From Nitrospinota bacterium (GTDB lineage: Bacteria > Nitrospinota_A > UBA7883 > JACRGQ01), in the NCBI GenBank assembly GCA_029881495.1, contig JAOUMJ010000001.1, forward strand, positions 1 through 64,000: 64,000 nucleotides of DNA. Direction: 5' to 3'. The notes under the pieces are model-generated. The model was not told where the DNA came from, made no database searches, and saw only the letters and a program-made list of their open reading frames with translations. This document shows positions 51,423 to 60,290 of this stretch, piece by piece; the stretch's first letter is position 1, and the number at the start of each line of letters is the position of its first letter. The position numbers and the translations under genes are program-made.

Positions 51423-53300
51423 CTATTGCGGAGGGGGCGAATTGAACTGGCACCCGCCCGAAGTTGTAGCAACATACAGCTTGATCGCCGCGTTGGATTG
51501 CTCCTTCTGCGCCGCGATATCGAAATCCCAACAGCCAACAGTCACCGGTGTACCGCCAGAAGTAAGCGATTCGTCAAGAACATCTCCCGGTATTACGATA
51601 GTGTAGTAGTTATCGACAATAGCTTTTGATGTAGTGCTTTTCGTCGATGTGCTTACATGGTCAAGCAGAATGGAGAAGTCTGAATTTTGCACCTCCCATG
51701 CAAACGCGCCATTCTTCCAGTTACCATCGGTAACAGGGCTCCCATCATGCTTCAGGAAAATGTTCTGCTGAAAATTCTTGCCGGGTACGGTTGTCGCATC
51801 TATCGGATCCGGCCCCTGTGCGATGGTGACCGTGCCCGAGATGTTCCAGCTTGAAGCATCCGCTTGGTGTACCTGCTGGAAGGTCGATGCGTCATGCGGA
51901 AATACTTCGAACTTGAAATGATTGATAGCATCCTCCCAAAGGAAGTCGCCGTTTTCATCGGCAGGGGGTGAATATTTCAGCCAGAGGTCGTTGCCTGTGG
52001 CGTGGATGATAGGTTTATCTATCGTTCCGTTTTCAGTTCCGCTAACAATGTCCACTAACGTGTAATCTGTTTTGCTCGTTGGAGTACCGTCCTTGAAGGC
52101 GACCAGTTTCGGAATATCCTTGAACCCGAAAGATACGCTCCATACCACGGTCTCGGTGGTGCCGTCGCTGTATGTAATATCGAAGAAGAGCGTGTCGCCA
52201 GTTGAGATAGGCTCACCCGGCCAGAGATTGAGACTGCAACCGGTTCCTGAGCAATTCAACCCGTACGAACCCCCTGCCGTGCTCGACCAGAGATCCGCGT
52301 TGGCATAATTCTCCTGTGGCTTTGTGACCTTCGCTGTCGTTCTCCAGCTTGCGCCTGCGGAGCATACGGCGGAAGATATCGTCTTCCCGGAAACTGGCAT
52401 CATGGTCAATCCGATAACAAGCGCCGAGCCAATGGTTGCGCTCTTCTCCGCGACGGTCCCGTTATACATTTTCACAACGTCCTGCGTATTCCCGATCTTC
52501 AGATTCACGATCGTCCCGATCCCCTGAACACCGCTCGATGAAGGTACCCCTTCGCTACCGCGGTCCTTTTCCGTGCTGTCAAGATCGTCCGGTGTGCCGG
52601 AGCCGTTGTTGTCAGCATCGAAAATATTCGGAACGCCATCATGGTCAATATCAAGAGAGCCGGTATCTTTGCTTCCGCTAAGTATCGCATCCGCACCCTT
52701 CCCCCCTGCCAGCTGCCCTACAGGCGCGCCTGAAGTGTTTGCCCTGGCGTATTCGGTTGCGTCGACTACTACATCGGTCGCATCGGTAACGATCGCCCCG
52801 GCAGTCATATCGGCGGGGATAGAGATGGTTCCAAGCCCCTGCCCGGCGGAAGTCAGACCGGTTGAAATTTTTCCGCCTGATGCTGAAGATGTCGTAAGCG
52901 GTCCGAGATACTTGCCGCTGTTATCAAGTATCTGCAACGTGTAGTCGGCTGATGAGGAGGGGAGGCCGCTTATCGTAAAAGAGCCGTCAGCGCCTGTCGT
53001 CGCCTTGTAAACCTGATTCGTACTGCTGTTTACAGCCGCGACAATATAGTTGGATGCGGCGCTGAAAGCAGCCATGCGCGCTGAACCGCCATCTTCGCCC
53101 GGCTTCGTCAATCCATCGCCGACGGATAACGATTCCGCCTTTACCGTGCCGGAAAATGACCCAACTGAATTTGTGCCCGACGGCAAATCGGTGTTCACTG
53201 TCCCGGTAGTTTCGGTTTTTCCGCTTCCACATCCAGGCGAAAAGGAAAGCGCCGCGACGGCAATAAATAAAATCGAAAATAAGATCAGCTGTTTCTTCAT
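51423..53300 (-). CDS. Large lipoprotein with carboxypeptidase-regulatory-like domain
   Basis: A 625-aa lipoprotein (Cys24 in SFSPGC). Residues ~45-160 resemble a carboxypeptidase-regulatory/Cna-B-like beta-sandwich (YIVAAVNSSTNQVYKATTG, DGSFTISGLPSSSADYTLQI). Residues ~225-250 contain a calcium-binding thrombospondin type 3-like stretch (DIDHDGVPNIFDADNNGSG). The rest is extracellular in composition with no catalytic motif. GGAGG precedes the ATG. A surface or periplasm-facing structural role is likely; the exact function is unknown. Confidence 0.72.
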   Translation of the reverse strand: MKKQLILFSILFIAVAALSFSPGCGSGKTETTGTVNTDLPSGTNSVGSFSGTVKAESLSVGDGLTKPGEDGGSARMAAFSAASNYIVAAVNSSTNQVYKATTGADGSFTISGLPSSSADYTLQILDNSGKYLGPLTTSSASGGKISTGLTSAGQGLGTISIPADMTAGAIVTDATDVVVDATEYARANTSGAPVGQLAGGKGADAILSGSKDTGSLDIDHDGVPNIFDADNNGSGTPDDLDSTEKDRGSEGVPSSSGVQGIGTIVNLKIGNTQDVVKMYNGTVAEKSATIGSALVIGLTMMPVSGKTISSAVCSAGASWRTTAKVTKPQENYANADLWSSTAGGSYGLNCSGTGCSLNLWPGEPISTGDTLFFDITYSDGTTETVVWSVSFGFKDIPKLVAFKDGTPTSKTDYTLVDIVSGTENGTIDKPIIHATGNDLWLKYSPPADENGDFLWEDAINHFKFEVFPHDASTFQQVHQADASSWNISGTVTIAQGPDPIDATTVPGKNFQQNIFLKHDGSPVTDGNWKNGAFAWEVQNSDFSILLDHVSTSTKSTTSKAIVDNYYTIVIPGDVLDESLTSGGTPVTVGCWDFDIAAQKEQSNAAIKLYVATTSGGCQFNSPPPQ

Positions 53301-53373
53301 TTTTCCTCCAGAATATATCTGTCGTTAAAAAAGTGCGCATAGCGCGAATTTTTTCTGCCTAGATTCTTGTTAA

Positions 53374-53379
53374 ATTATA
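53374..53379 (-). promoter_or_regulatory. -10 box of the large lipoprotein gene
   Basis: A perfect TATAAT on the minus strand, about 75 bp before the start codon. The -35 region is weak. Confidence 0.4.
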
Positions 53380-53489
53380 AAACAATATTTTCGTAAGGAT
53401 GACCCGCAATCTATATTCCATTAAATATATTTTAGTAGCCGGTTTTCGGTGGAATAAATCGTGACTTCTTTTGCCTCGACATGATTCAA

Positions 53490-53511
53490 ACCGCGCATAT
53501 ATTTACGCGGT
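53490..53511 (-). terminator. Probable terminator after purQ
   Basis: ACCGCG/CGCGGT 6-bp stem with a 10-nt AT-rich loop, about 40 bp beyond the purQ stop. There is only a short T-rich tail, so it is weak. Confidence 0.4.
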
Positions 53512-53548
53512 CAAAGGGTGAACAGAATGAAAATTTGTAAAGGTCTAT

Positions 53549-54264
53549 CTAGGAAACGCGGGAAAGAGAATCGAAAATGACCTTGCCATCATGGTTCCCA
53601 AGTATCGATTCCGAGCATCTTTCTGGATGCGGCATGAGGCCGAAGATGTTCCCCTCCTTGTTGCAAATTCCGGCGATGTTAGCGACTGATCCGTTCGGAT
53701 TCGACTCCGGGGTCACCACCCCTTCGGAATTGCAGTACCGCAAAACTACCTGCCTGTTGGACTCCAGCCTTTCAAGTTCTGCCTCATCGCAGAAATAGTT
53801 GCCGTCATGGTGGGCTATCGGAATTTTCAGAACGGATCCTTTTTTCACGCCGGAGAGGGCCGGTATCCCATCCCTTTCGACCCTTACATAAACATCCTTG
53901 CAGATGAATTTCAGGGAGCTGTTGCATATGAGAGCGCCGGCAAAAGACCGCTTTCGACAAGAACCTGAAAACCGTTGCATATTCCAAGGACCATTCCACC
54001 TTTTCGGGCAAAATCGGTAACCGATTTCATGATAGGAGAAAATCTCGCAATTGAACCGCACCGGAGATAATCCCCATAGGAGAATCCTCCCGGCAGAACG
54101 ACAACATCCACACCCTCCAGCGAAGACTCCTTGTGCCATATCTCCCTTACAGGAGCCTTTACAACATTTTTCAGAACATGAACCGTGTCCTGCTCACAGT
54201 TGGAGCCGGGAAAGACTATAACACCGAAACTCTTTTTGGCCTTTGTCTCAAGAGCGGCGGTCAT
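53549..54264 (-). pseudogene. purQ: Phosphoribosylformylglycinamidine synthase, glutaminase subunit, frameshifted
   Basis: PurQ is the amidotransferase subunit that supplies ammonia to PurL in purine synthesis. The frame from ATG 54264 gives [28 protein letters not shown] and the catalytic-Cys motif [11 protein letters not shown], then breaks at SGLLP. A second frame, open from upstream to 53549, resumes with [21 protein letters not shown] and ends with the HPER triad (GLMPHPERCSE). One missing base near 53937 (CGCCGG for CGCCCGG on the plus strand) restores a full-length PurQ of about 238 aa. All catalytic residues are intact on the two sides. It is either a real frameshift or, more likely for an essential-pathway gene, a sequencing error in a short G run. 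The start overlaps the cNMP gene by 17 bases. Confidence 0.9.
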
Positions 54265-54790
54265 GTTTTATCTTGTCCTTCATATCAGGGGGTATCTCGT
54301 GTCGCCCCTCATTGGTTAATTTTGTGATCGCGGTGAGGTCTGCCACTTTTCCGCTCGCATCCTTGAGCCGTAAGCTGAGGTGGAGGGCGATGTTCCGCAT
54401 CATCTGTATGCCGATCTCCGGGTGGTTCCTGAGTATTTCCTCGAAGTTCTGCCGGGAGAGCTGAAGGAGTTCGGTATCCTCCACGGCAACGATAGTGGCT
54501 GAGCGAACCGCATCGGGTTCCAGTAGCGACATCTCGCCGATGGTAACCCCTTTTCGGTAAACAGAGAGCACCGATTTTTTGCCGCCTGCTCCCCTTTTCT
54601 GTATTTCCACCCGTCCGCTGATGATGTAGTAGAGGCTTCCCCCTTTATCCCCTTCCTTGAACAGCGCTTTCCCCTGTCCGCAAAAGGCGTAATTTATGAA
54701 TTCGGCCAGTGTTTCACGCTGGGTGCCTGTCAACTGGTCAAACACGGGAACTTCGTTCATCAGGATCTTTAGTGATTCTCTGTCTAACAA
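54248..54790 (-). CDS. Cyclic-nucleotide-binding protein without HTH
   Basis: A 180-aa protein made of one cNMP-binding beta-barrel (residues ~15-125) plus a C-terminal helix pair. The phosphate-binding cassette is [18 protein letters not shown] at residues 85-102, with Arg96 and the RSA motif that contacts cAMP, so it probably binds cAMP. There is no DNA-binding helix-turn-helix. It sits between purS and purQ in a purine cluster. A class I adenylate cyclase is encoded 12 kb away. Its effector role is unknown; ligand identity is inferred from the cassette. Confidence 0.85.
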   Translation of the reverse strand: MLDRESLKILMNEVPVFDQLTGTQRETLAEFINYAFCGQGKALFKEGDKGGSLYYIISGRVEIQKRGAGGKKSVLSVYRKGVTIGEMSLLEPDAVRSATIVAVEDTELLQLSRQNFEEILRNHPEIGIQMMRNIALHLSLRLKDASGKVADLTAITKLTNEGRHEIPPDMKDKIKHDRRS

Positions 54791-54804
54791 AACGACCTGC
54801 TCAC

Positions 54805-55044
54805 CTATATGACTTTGACATCAAAATTTTCAGTAACCGGATTGCTGAGCAGTTTTTCACACATCTCCTCAACCGATTTTTTTGCCGACTCGGAATCTTT
54901 GGCATCAAGCTCAAGCTCGATATATTTTCCAACCCTGACGTTCTTTATGGAACTAAAACCGAGTGAAGCGAGCGAATGCTCAACCGCTTTTCCCTGCGGA
55001 TCCAGTATGCCGCCCCTTAACGTAACCCTTACCTGAGCCTTCAT
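54805..55044 (-). CDS. purS: Phosphoribosylformylglycinamidine synthase subunit PurS
   Basis: A 79-aa small subunit that bridges PurQ and PurL in the FGAM synthase complex. AQVRVTLRGGILDPQGKAVEHSL and SIKNVRVGKYIELELDA are family signatures. Its ATG overlaps the purC stop by four bases. The presence of purS implies the three-subunit form, so a small-type purL should lie elsewhere. Confidence 0.96.
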   Translation of the reverse strand: MKAQVRVTLRGGILDPQGKAVEHSLASLGFSSIKNVRVGKYIELELDAKDSESAKKSVEEMCEKLLSNPVTENFDVKVI

Positions 55045-55763
55045 TCTTCCATTACCTTTCCGAGAACTTCCCTGTACGATTCCTCGACATCACCGAGGTC
55101 GAACCTGAAGCGGTCCTTATCGAGCTTCTTTCCGGTTTTGCTGTCCCACAGGCGGCATGTATCGGGCGATATCTCATCTGCCAGTATCACTTCGTTATGA
55201 TACCTGCCGAACTCCAGCTTGAAATCGATAAGGTCCAATCCGTGATCTTTGAAAAAATTTATCAGAAGTGAATTTATCTTTCTAGCCTCGGCGCTGATGA
55301 TATCTATCTCCTTCTCATCCCCCAGGCCGAAAGCGGTAACATAATCAGTGTTTATCATCGGGTCGTCCAGCGCGTCATCCTTGTAATAGAACTCAAGTAT
55401 CGGGTGTTTCAGCTCGGTTCCTTCAGGCTTTCCCATCTTTTTAGCCAGTGACCCGGCGACCCGGTTGCGCATCACCACTTCGACCGGGATTATGGTGACC
55501 TTCTTTACGAGTTGTTCCCTATCGGAGAGCTTCTTCACGAGATGGGTTTTTACTCCATTGCTGGCGAGAAACTCGAATATTCTGGAAGAGAGGGTGTTGT
55601 TTATTACCCCTTTATCGGCGATGCTCCCCTTTTTTTTCGCGTTGAAAGCGGAGGCATCATCCTTGAAATATTGAATGTACAGGTCGGAATCGGAAGTCGC
55701 GTAGATTATCTTTGCCTTACCTTCGTAAAGCGCTTCGCCTTTTTCGGGAATTGAAATACTCAT
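55041..55763 (-). CDS. purC: SAICAR synthase
   Basis: A 240-aa phosphoribosylaminoimidazole-succinocarboxamide synthase. Motifs: YEGKAKIIYATSDSDLYIQYFKDDATAF-type N-terminus, VVMRNRVAGSLAKKMG, DLIDFKLEFGRYHNEVILADEISPDTCRLWD. Normal length. AGGAAAA precedes the ATG. Coupled to purS downstream. Confidence 0.97.
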   Translation of the reverse strand: MSISIPEKGEALYEGKAKIIYATSDSDLYIQYFKDDASAFNAKKKGSIADKGVINNTLSSRIFEFLASNGVKTHLVKKLSDREQLVKKVTIIPVEVVMRNRVAGSLAKKMGKPEGTELKHPILEFYYKDDALDDPMINTDYVTAFGLGDEKEIDIISAEARKINSLLINFFKDHGLDLIDFKLEFGRYHNEVILADEISPDTCRLWDSKTGKKLDKDRFRFDLGDVEESYREVLGKVMEE

Positions 55764-55802
55764 AATTTTATTTTTCCTAATGTTTATATTATCAGCATAT
55801 GG

Positions 55803-57098
55803 TCAGTTGGAAAAAACCCTTCGAAAAATATCGTCAACCTTCCTCAAATAGTAATTCAGGTCGAACAGTTCTTCAATCTTTTCCTTTTCAAGCCTCATGG
55901 AAATCGCTTTGTCGGCAATAACCAGGTCGCGGAAAGGCTTTTCCTCTTCCCATGCCCGCATCGCCTGTTTTTGAACCATCGCGTACGCCTCCTCGCGCGT
56001 TATCCCGGTTTCGATCAGCGCCAAAAGGAGCCTTTGCGAGTAGAAAAGGCCGAATGAACGCCCGATATTCCTCATCATCCTTTCGGGATAGACGAGGAGG
56101 TTTTCCATTATCCGTGCGGTTTTATCGAGCATATAATCGACCAGCATCGTTGAATCGGGAATTATCACCCTCTCCACCGATGAATGGCTGATATCCCTTT
56201 CGTGCCACAAAGCCACGTTTTCCAGCCCCGCCTGCGCGTTCCCCCTTACTACCCTGGCAAGGCCGCAGATCTGTTCGCAGTTAACCGGGTTTCTCTTGTG
56301 CGGCATGGCAGAGGAGCCTTTCTGCCCCTTGGCGAAAAACTCTTCGGCTTCCAGCACTTCCGTCCTCTGAAGATGCCGTATCTCGAGGGCGATATTGTCC
56401 ATGCTTGAAGCTATGATGGCCATAGTCGCCAGGTACTCCGCGTGGCGGTCGCGCTGAATTATCTGCGTCGATATCTCCGCCGGTTTCAGCCCCATCTTTT
56501 CGCAGACATACTTCTCTATGTCCTGGCTGAGGTGGGCATGGGTGCCTACCGCGCCGGAGATGAGGCCCACCGAGATATTCTCGATAGCGGCCGCAAGCCT
56601 CTTCCTGTTCCTCTTCATCTCCTGGTAGAAAAGGGCCATCTTCAGGCCGAAAGTTGTCGGTTCCGCGTGTACCCCGTGTGTCCGCCCCATGCATGGAACA
56701 TCCTTATACTCGTATGCCTTCGCCTTGAGAACATCCATAAGCCTGTCGATCTTTTTAATTATTATCTCCCCGGCCTCCTTGCACAGGTAGCAAAGCGCCG
56801 TGTCTACAACATCGGATGAGGTCAGCCCCATATGGATAAACCTTGAATCGGGGCCTACATATTCGGCCACACTCGTAAGAAAGGCTATTACGTCGTGCCG
56901 TGTCTCCTTTTCTATCTCGTCAATACGGGCAATATCAAAATTCGATCTTTCCTGTATAACTTTCAGCGACTCTTTTGGGATATTCCCCAGATCCGCGTGC
57001 GCCTCGCAGGCGAGAACCTCTATTTTCAGCCATACCCTGAACTTGTTTTCCAAAGACCAGAGCTCTCTCATCTCCTTTAGCGAATATCTTTCTATCAT
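55803..57098 (-). CDS. purB: Adenylosuccinate lyase
   Basis: A 431-aa fumarase-superfamily enzyme with two steps in purine synthesis. The superfamily signature GSSAMPHKRNP is present, as are THGVHAEPTTFGLKMA (catalytic His) and HMGLTSSDVVDTA. Length normal. It begins 3 bp after the stop of the upstream MBL hydrolase gene and is followed by purC. Confidence 0.97.
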   Translation of the reverse strand: MIERYSLKEMRELWSLENKFRVWLKIEVLACEAHADLGNIPKESLKVIQERSNFDIARIDEIEKETRHDVIAFLTSVAEYVGPDSRFIHMGLTSSDVVDTALCYLCKEAGEIIIKKIDRLMDVLKAKAYEYKDVPCMGRTHGVHAEPTTFGLKMALFYQEMKRNRKRLAAAIENISVGLISGAVGTHAHLSQDIEKYVCEKMGLKPAEISTQIIQRDRHAEYLATMAIIASSMDNIALEIRHLQRTEVLEAEEFFAKGQKGSSAMPHKRNPVNCEQICGLARVVRGNAQAGLENVALWHERDISHSSVERVIIPDSTMLVDYMLDKTARIMENLLVYPERMMRNIGRSFGLFYSQRLLLALIETGITREEAYAMVQKQAMRAWEEEKPFRDLVIADKAISMRLEKEKIEELFDLNYYLRKVDDIFRRVFSN

Positions 57099-57101
57099 CC
57101 C

Positions 57102-57866
57102 TTAAACCTCAAAAACCGTTCCTGGTATATCCTGCGACGCAAGCTCGTACTTTACATCAGTTCCGGCAAAGATGCCCCTGGCGATTTCCTCCACATGCTC
57201 AGGCTGATTATTCGTCCTGCTGATGTGGGCGAATATCACAGACGAAAGTCCGTTCCCCATCGCATGCCCCAGAAGTTCCGCGCACTGCTCGTTCGAAAGA
57301 TGCCCTTCGTTGCCGGCTATCCTTCTTTTCAGAAACGCCGGATACGGCCCGTTGGCCAGCATCGCCGGGTTATGGTTCGCTTCGACTACCGCCAGGTTCG
57401 CCTTCCTCAGTTTTTCCACCACGCGCGTCGTGACGCATCCGATATCTGTCACATTCACCGCGCTTCTGCCGTTCGATTCCAGGAGAAAGCCGACAGGCTC
57501 GGCAACATCGTGAGGGATTGGGAACGGATTCACCTCTATATCGCCGACGGAAAAGTTCACTTCCGGCCTGAAGGTCTTGATCCTTCCGCACCTTTTAAAC
57601 CGCGCCGATACATTGTTCGCGGTCCCTGCTGTCATATAGACCGGTATCGAATATTTTTTTGAGAGTATCTCCGCGCCCCGCATGTGATCCGAATGCTCGT
57701 GGGTTATCAGGAAAGCGTCGAGACGTGACGGGTCGAAACCGATTGCGTCAAAGCGCTTCTCCATCGTGCGGGCGACGAATCCGACGTCCACAAGCAGGGC
57801 CGTCGTGTCCGTATAGACCAGCGTCGCGTTCCCTTCGCTGCCGCTCCCAAGCACGCATAATTTCAT
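57102..57866 (-). CDS. MBL-fold hydrolase (YycJ/WalJ-like)
   Basis: A 254-aa metallo-beta-lactamase-fold protein. The motif THEHSDHMRG binds two metals, and the opening VLGSGSEGNATLVYTDTTALLVDVG is characteristic of the YycJ/WalJ group. Further ligands lie in NPFPIPHDVAEPVGF and in FAHISRTNN. The start ATG 57866 has GGGGAGCGGA upstream; GTG 57881, overlapping the previous stop, is an alternative. Related proteins act as 5'-exonucleases or in cell-wall signalling; the substrate here is unknown. Coupled with the DHS-like gene and purB. Confidence 0.88.
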   Translation of the reverse strand: MKLCVLGSGSEGNATLVYTDTTALLVDVGFVARTMEKRFDAIGFDPSRLDAFLITHEHSDHMRGAEILSKKYSIPVYMTAGTANNVSARFKRCGRIKTFRPEVNFSVGDIEVNPFPIPHDVAEPVGFLLESNGRSAVNVTDIGCVTTRVVEKLRKANLAVVEANHNPAMLANGPYPAFLKRRIAGNEGHLSNEQCAELLGHAMGNGLSSVIFAHISRTNNQPEHVEEIARGIFAGTDVKYELASQDIPGTVFEV

Positions 57867-57877
57867 TCCGCTCCCCG

Positions 57878-58813
57878 TCACCCTGCATGTTCCATCAGGT
57901 GGTAAAGGAGCGGGATCATTATTTCATGATGTCCGGTGATGTTGTAACCCTTCCCGCCGTTCTGCACAGGGCGATGAACCACGTTTACCGCCGGGCGGTA
58001 GTGGGAGGTCATATCCATGTTCACCGAGTAGAAATTCTCCACGCAGTCGCCGAGGTTGCGCGCCGCACTAAGCGCCTTTATGAAAACCTCCGGCAGGATA
58101 ACGGCCGAGCCGATATTGAAATATATCCCGCCGTCATTAAGCGTCTTCAGCTGTGCCGTGAATATCTTGAAATCCTCGAAACTCTTTTCCCCTATCAGCG
58201 CGCCGTCCGATTCCGGATGTATATGCGTGATCTCGCACCCTATCGCGGCGTGAACCGTCGCCGGTATGCCGAGCCTCGCGGCGTTGGCGAGTATCGATTC
58301 ATCCGCCCAATCCATTTCACTGTCGAGTATCCACTGGCCTATGGACTGACCGAAGCCGTAGCCGGGATATTTTTTAAGGGCTTTCATCGTTTCGGAGGCG
58401 GTCTCCTCTACCATGCCGAAGCGGCCGGACTTTACCTCCTCCTCGACATCTTCGGAAGTCTCGCCGATCATCGCGATCTCGAGATCGTGCACCGGCCCGG
58501 CGCCGTTCATCGCTATCCCGGTGATCCGCCCCTGCTTCATCCAGTCGATGATTATCGGTGAACATCCGGTTTTGATGACATGCGCCCCCATGGCGACTAT
58601 CACGCCGCGCCCCTTCTCGCGCGCTTCGTGGAACCGAAGCGCTATCTCTTTCAGGTCTATCGCCTTGAGCTGTGCCGGAAGGAGGTCGAGGATGTTTTTG
58701 GAGCTTTTGTATTTATCTACGAGAGCGAATTCATTCACGGAGACCTTGTTTGTCCGCTCGCTTATCGGGTAGTTCTTTATCTTGCTGAAATCAGCTCTCT
58801 CAAAATCCGCCAT
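57878..58813 (-). CDS. Deoxyhypusine-synthase-like protein
   Basis: A 311-aa protein with the NAD-dependent deoxyhypusine synthase fold. GVIVAMGAHVIKTGCSPIIIDWMKQG, AMNGAGPVHDLEIAMIGETSEDV and IYFNIGSAVILPEVFIKAL match that family. Bacterial members are not eIF5A modifiers; some make homospermidine or similar polyamines, others are uncharacterised. The catalytic-lysine motif of true DHS (SWGKI region) is not present; the corresponding region reads NITGHHEIMIP. Activity is therefore uncertain. The first gene of a run leading into purB. Confidence 0.82.
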   Translation of the reverse strand: MADFERADFSKIKNYPISERTNKVSVNEFALVDKYKSSKNILDLLPAQLKAIDLKEIALRFHEAREKGRGVIVAMGAHVIKTGCSPIIIDWMKQGRITGIAMNGAGPVHDLEIAMIGETSEDVEEEVKSGRFGMVEETASETMKALKKYPGYGFGQSIGQWILDSEMDWADESILANAARLGIPATVHAAIGCEITHIHPESDGALIGEKSFEDFKIFTAQLKTLNDGGIYFNIGSAVILPEVFIKALSAARNLGDCVENFYSVNMDMTSHYRPAVNVVHRPVQNGGKGYNITGHHEIMIPLLYHLMEHAG

Positions 58814-58891
58814 CTATCCCTCTCATGCCTCCAGTTTATCAGGATAGAAATATCAGATGGAACGCCTTTAAGCAACGTGATTAAATTCCTG

Positions 58892-59713
58892 CTAGGCTGT
58901 GTTGAGGACTTTTTCGAGCTGGGCGAGATGCTGTTTTATTACCTCCTCGCCGGGGAAGAGTTTTGCCGCCTCGGTGAGACGTTTGTGCGCCTCTTTCAGC
59001 TTTTTCAGATTAAGAAGGAAATCCACAACGACATACTCGCTCATGATATCCGGGGGGAGGTCCTCTATCCTGTTCACCATAAATTCAATGGCGGCCTCCC
59101 CTTTGCCGTCAGCATACATCGCCTCGGCGACCTCTCTGGCGCGGGCATGAATAAATTCGTTCCGGCGTATCAGGAATGTTCCGTACTGCCCGATCTTCGG
59201 AAAATTAAGGAGCTCTTTCGCTATCGAGTAGTGCTCCAGTTCCTCCAGTTTCCAGAAAGATTTATGCTCTTCGTGCGGATTGCCGTAGATGGGGGGCTGT
59301 GTCCAGTTCTCGCCGAGCGGAACCGAGACTATCATGTAGGCTGAAGAGTGATCGGCCATCTTGTCGAGCATCATCCACCCATCCTCCTTTTCAAAATGCT
59401 CAAGAACGTCGCCGATGTAGACCATATCGTACTTGCCAAGACCATCTATCACTTCCAGCGCATTGCCGATATATATGTCGTTGTAGATCGCTTTTTGGTG
59501 TTCCTGGATGTAATCGGGGAATATCTCTATCCCGTCGATCTTCACTTTCCAATCTTTTCTGTGATACTTCTCGCCGAGCATTACATCGAGGAGGTCGCGC
59601 GCGATGAATCCTATCTTGCCGTTCCCGAGCCCGACGTCCAAAAACGATTTCGGCCTCGCCTCCTGAAGATACGCGCAGACGGTGTTTATATGTGAATAAG
59701 TGCTTGTAGGCAT
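58892..59713 (-). CDS. SAM-dependent methyltransferase with helical C-terminus
   Basis: A 273-aa protein. The SAM-binding motif FLDVGLGNGKIGFIARDLL is at residues ~24-42, and DMVYIGDVLEHFEKEDG follows as the post-II region. The C-terminal ~80 residues are TPR-like helices (EAAIEFMVNRIEDLPPDIMSE, LKEAHKRLTEAAKLFPGEE). The substrate cannot be told. It is transcribed separately, 78 bp upstream of the DHS-like gene. Confidence 0.8.
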   Translation of the reverse strand: MPTSTYSHINTVCAYLQEARPKSFLDVGLGNGKIGFIARDLLDVMLGEKYHRKDWKVKIDGIEIFPDYIQEHQKAIYNDIYIGNALEVIDGLGKYDMVYIGDVLEHFEKEDGWMMLDKMADHSSAYMIVSVPLGENWTQPPIYGNPHEEHKSFWKLEELEHYSIAKELLNFPKIGQYGTFLIRRNEFIHARAREVAEAMYADGKGEAAIEFMVNRIEDLPPDIMSEYVVVDFLLNLKKLKEAHKRLTEAAKLFPGEEVIKQHLAQLEKVLNTA

Positions 59714-59785
59714 TCGTCTCCTTTAATAATTATTGGTACAGCCATTGTATTGCGGGGGAAATGGCAACACAACATCGAGCGAAGA

Positions 59786-60268
59786 TTATTTTTTCATCTC
59801 GCGCGTAAGCCAGAGTTCCTCCATGCGGTACATGTGGACATGGTCGTGCAACAGAACATGCCTCACCATGATGAGGAGCGTGTATTCGAGGTATTCCGGA
59901 TGCTCCGCTTTTTTCTTCCACGCCTTCGCGGGGGCGCTCCTTATCACATCTATAAACTCCTTGCGCAATGCCGAAAACTTTTCGAGCGTTTCCGCAAGAT
60001 CCATTTTCAGAAGCTCGTCCGGCGGGGTGCTTTTCCCCGGAAAGTAGGGGACGAATTTCGGAGCCTCCTCCTCGATGAATTTCCTCGCTCTTTCGGTAAG
60101 CATCGGCTGAACCTTCACAATGTGGCAGGCATGCTCGTGTATCGACCACTTCCCCTCGATCCTCCTCTCGGTAAGCCGCCATGACGGCTCCCTGGGGATT
60201 GAATCTATCATCTCCCTTAAAATGACCGGCGTCTTTTCCAGACAGGACAACAGCTCATCGACAATCAT
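59786..60268 (-). CDS. DinB-family protein
   Basis: A 160-aa four-helix-bundle protein of the DinB/YfiT superfamily. The metal-binding histidines are in WSIHEHACHIVKVQP and in RHVLLHDHVHMYRMEEL. These proteins are predicted metal-dependent transferases of thiol cofactors; the specific activity is unknown. It lies in the same direction as, and next to, the AlkD-like gene. Confidence 0.85.
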   Translation of the reverse strand: MIVDELLSCLEKTPVILREMIDSIPREPSWRLTERRIEGKWSIHEHACHIVKVQPMLTERARKFIEEEAPKFVPYFPGKSTPPDELLKMDLAETLEKFSALRKEFIDVIRSAPAKAWKKKAEHPEYLEYTLLIMVRHVLLHDHVHMYRMEELWLTREMKK

Positions 60269-60290
60269 CTTTTGCTCCTTATGAATCGGA

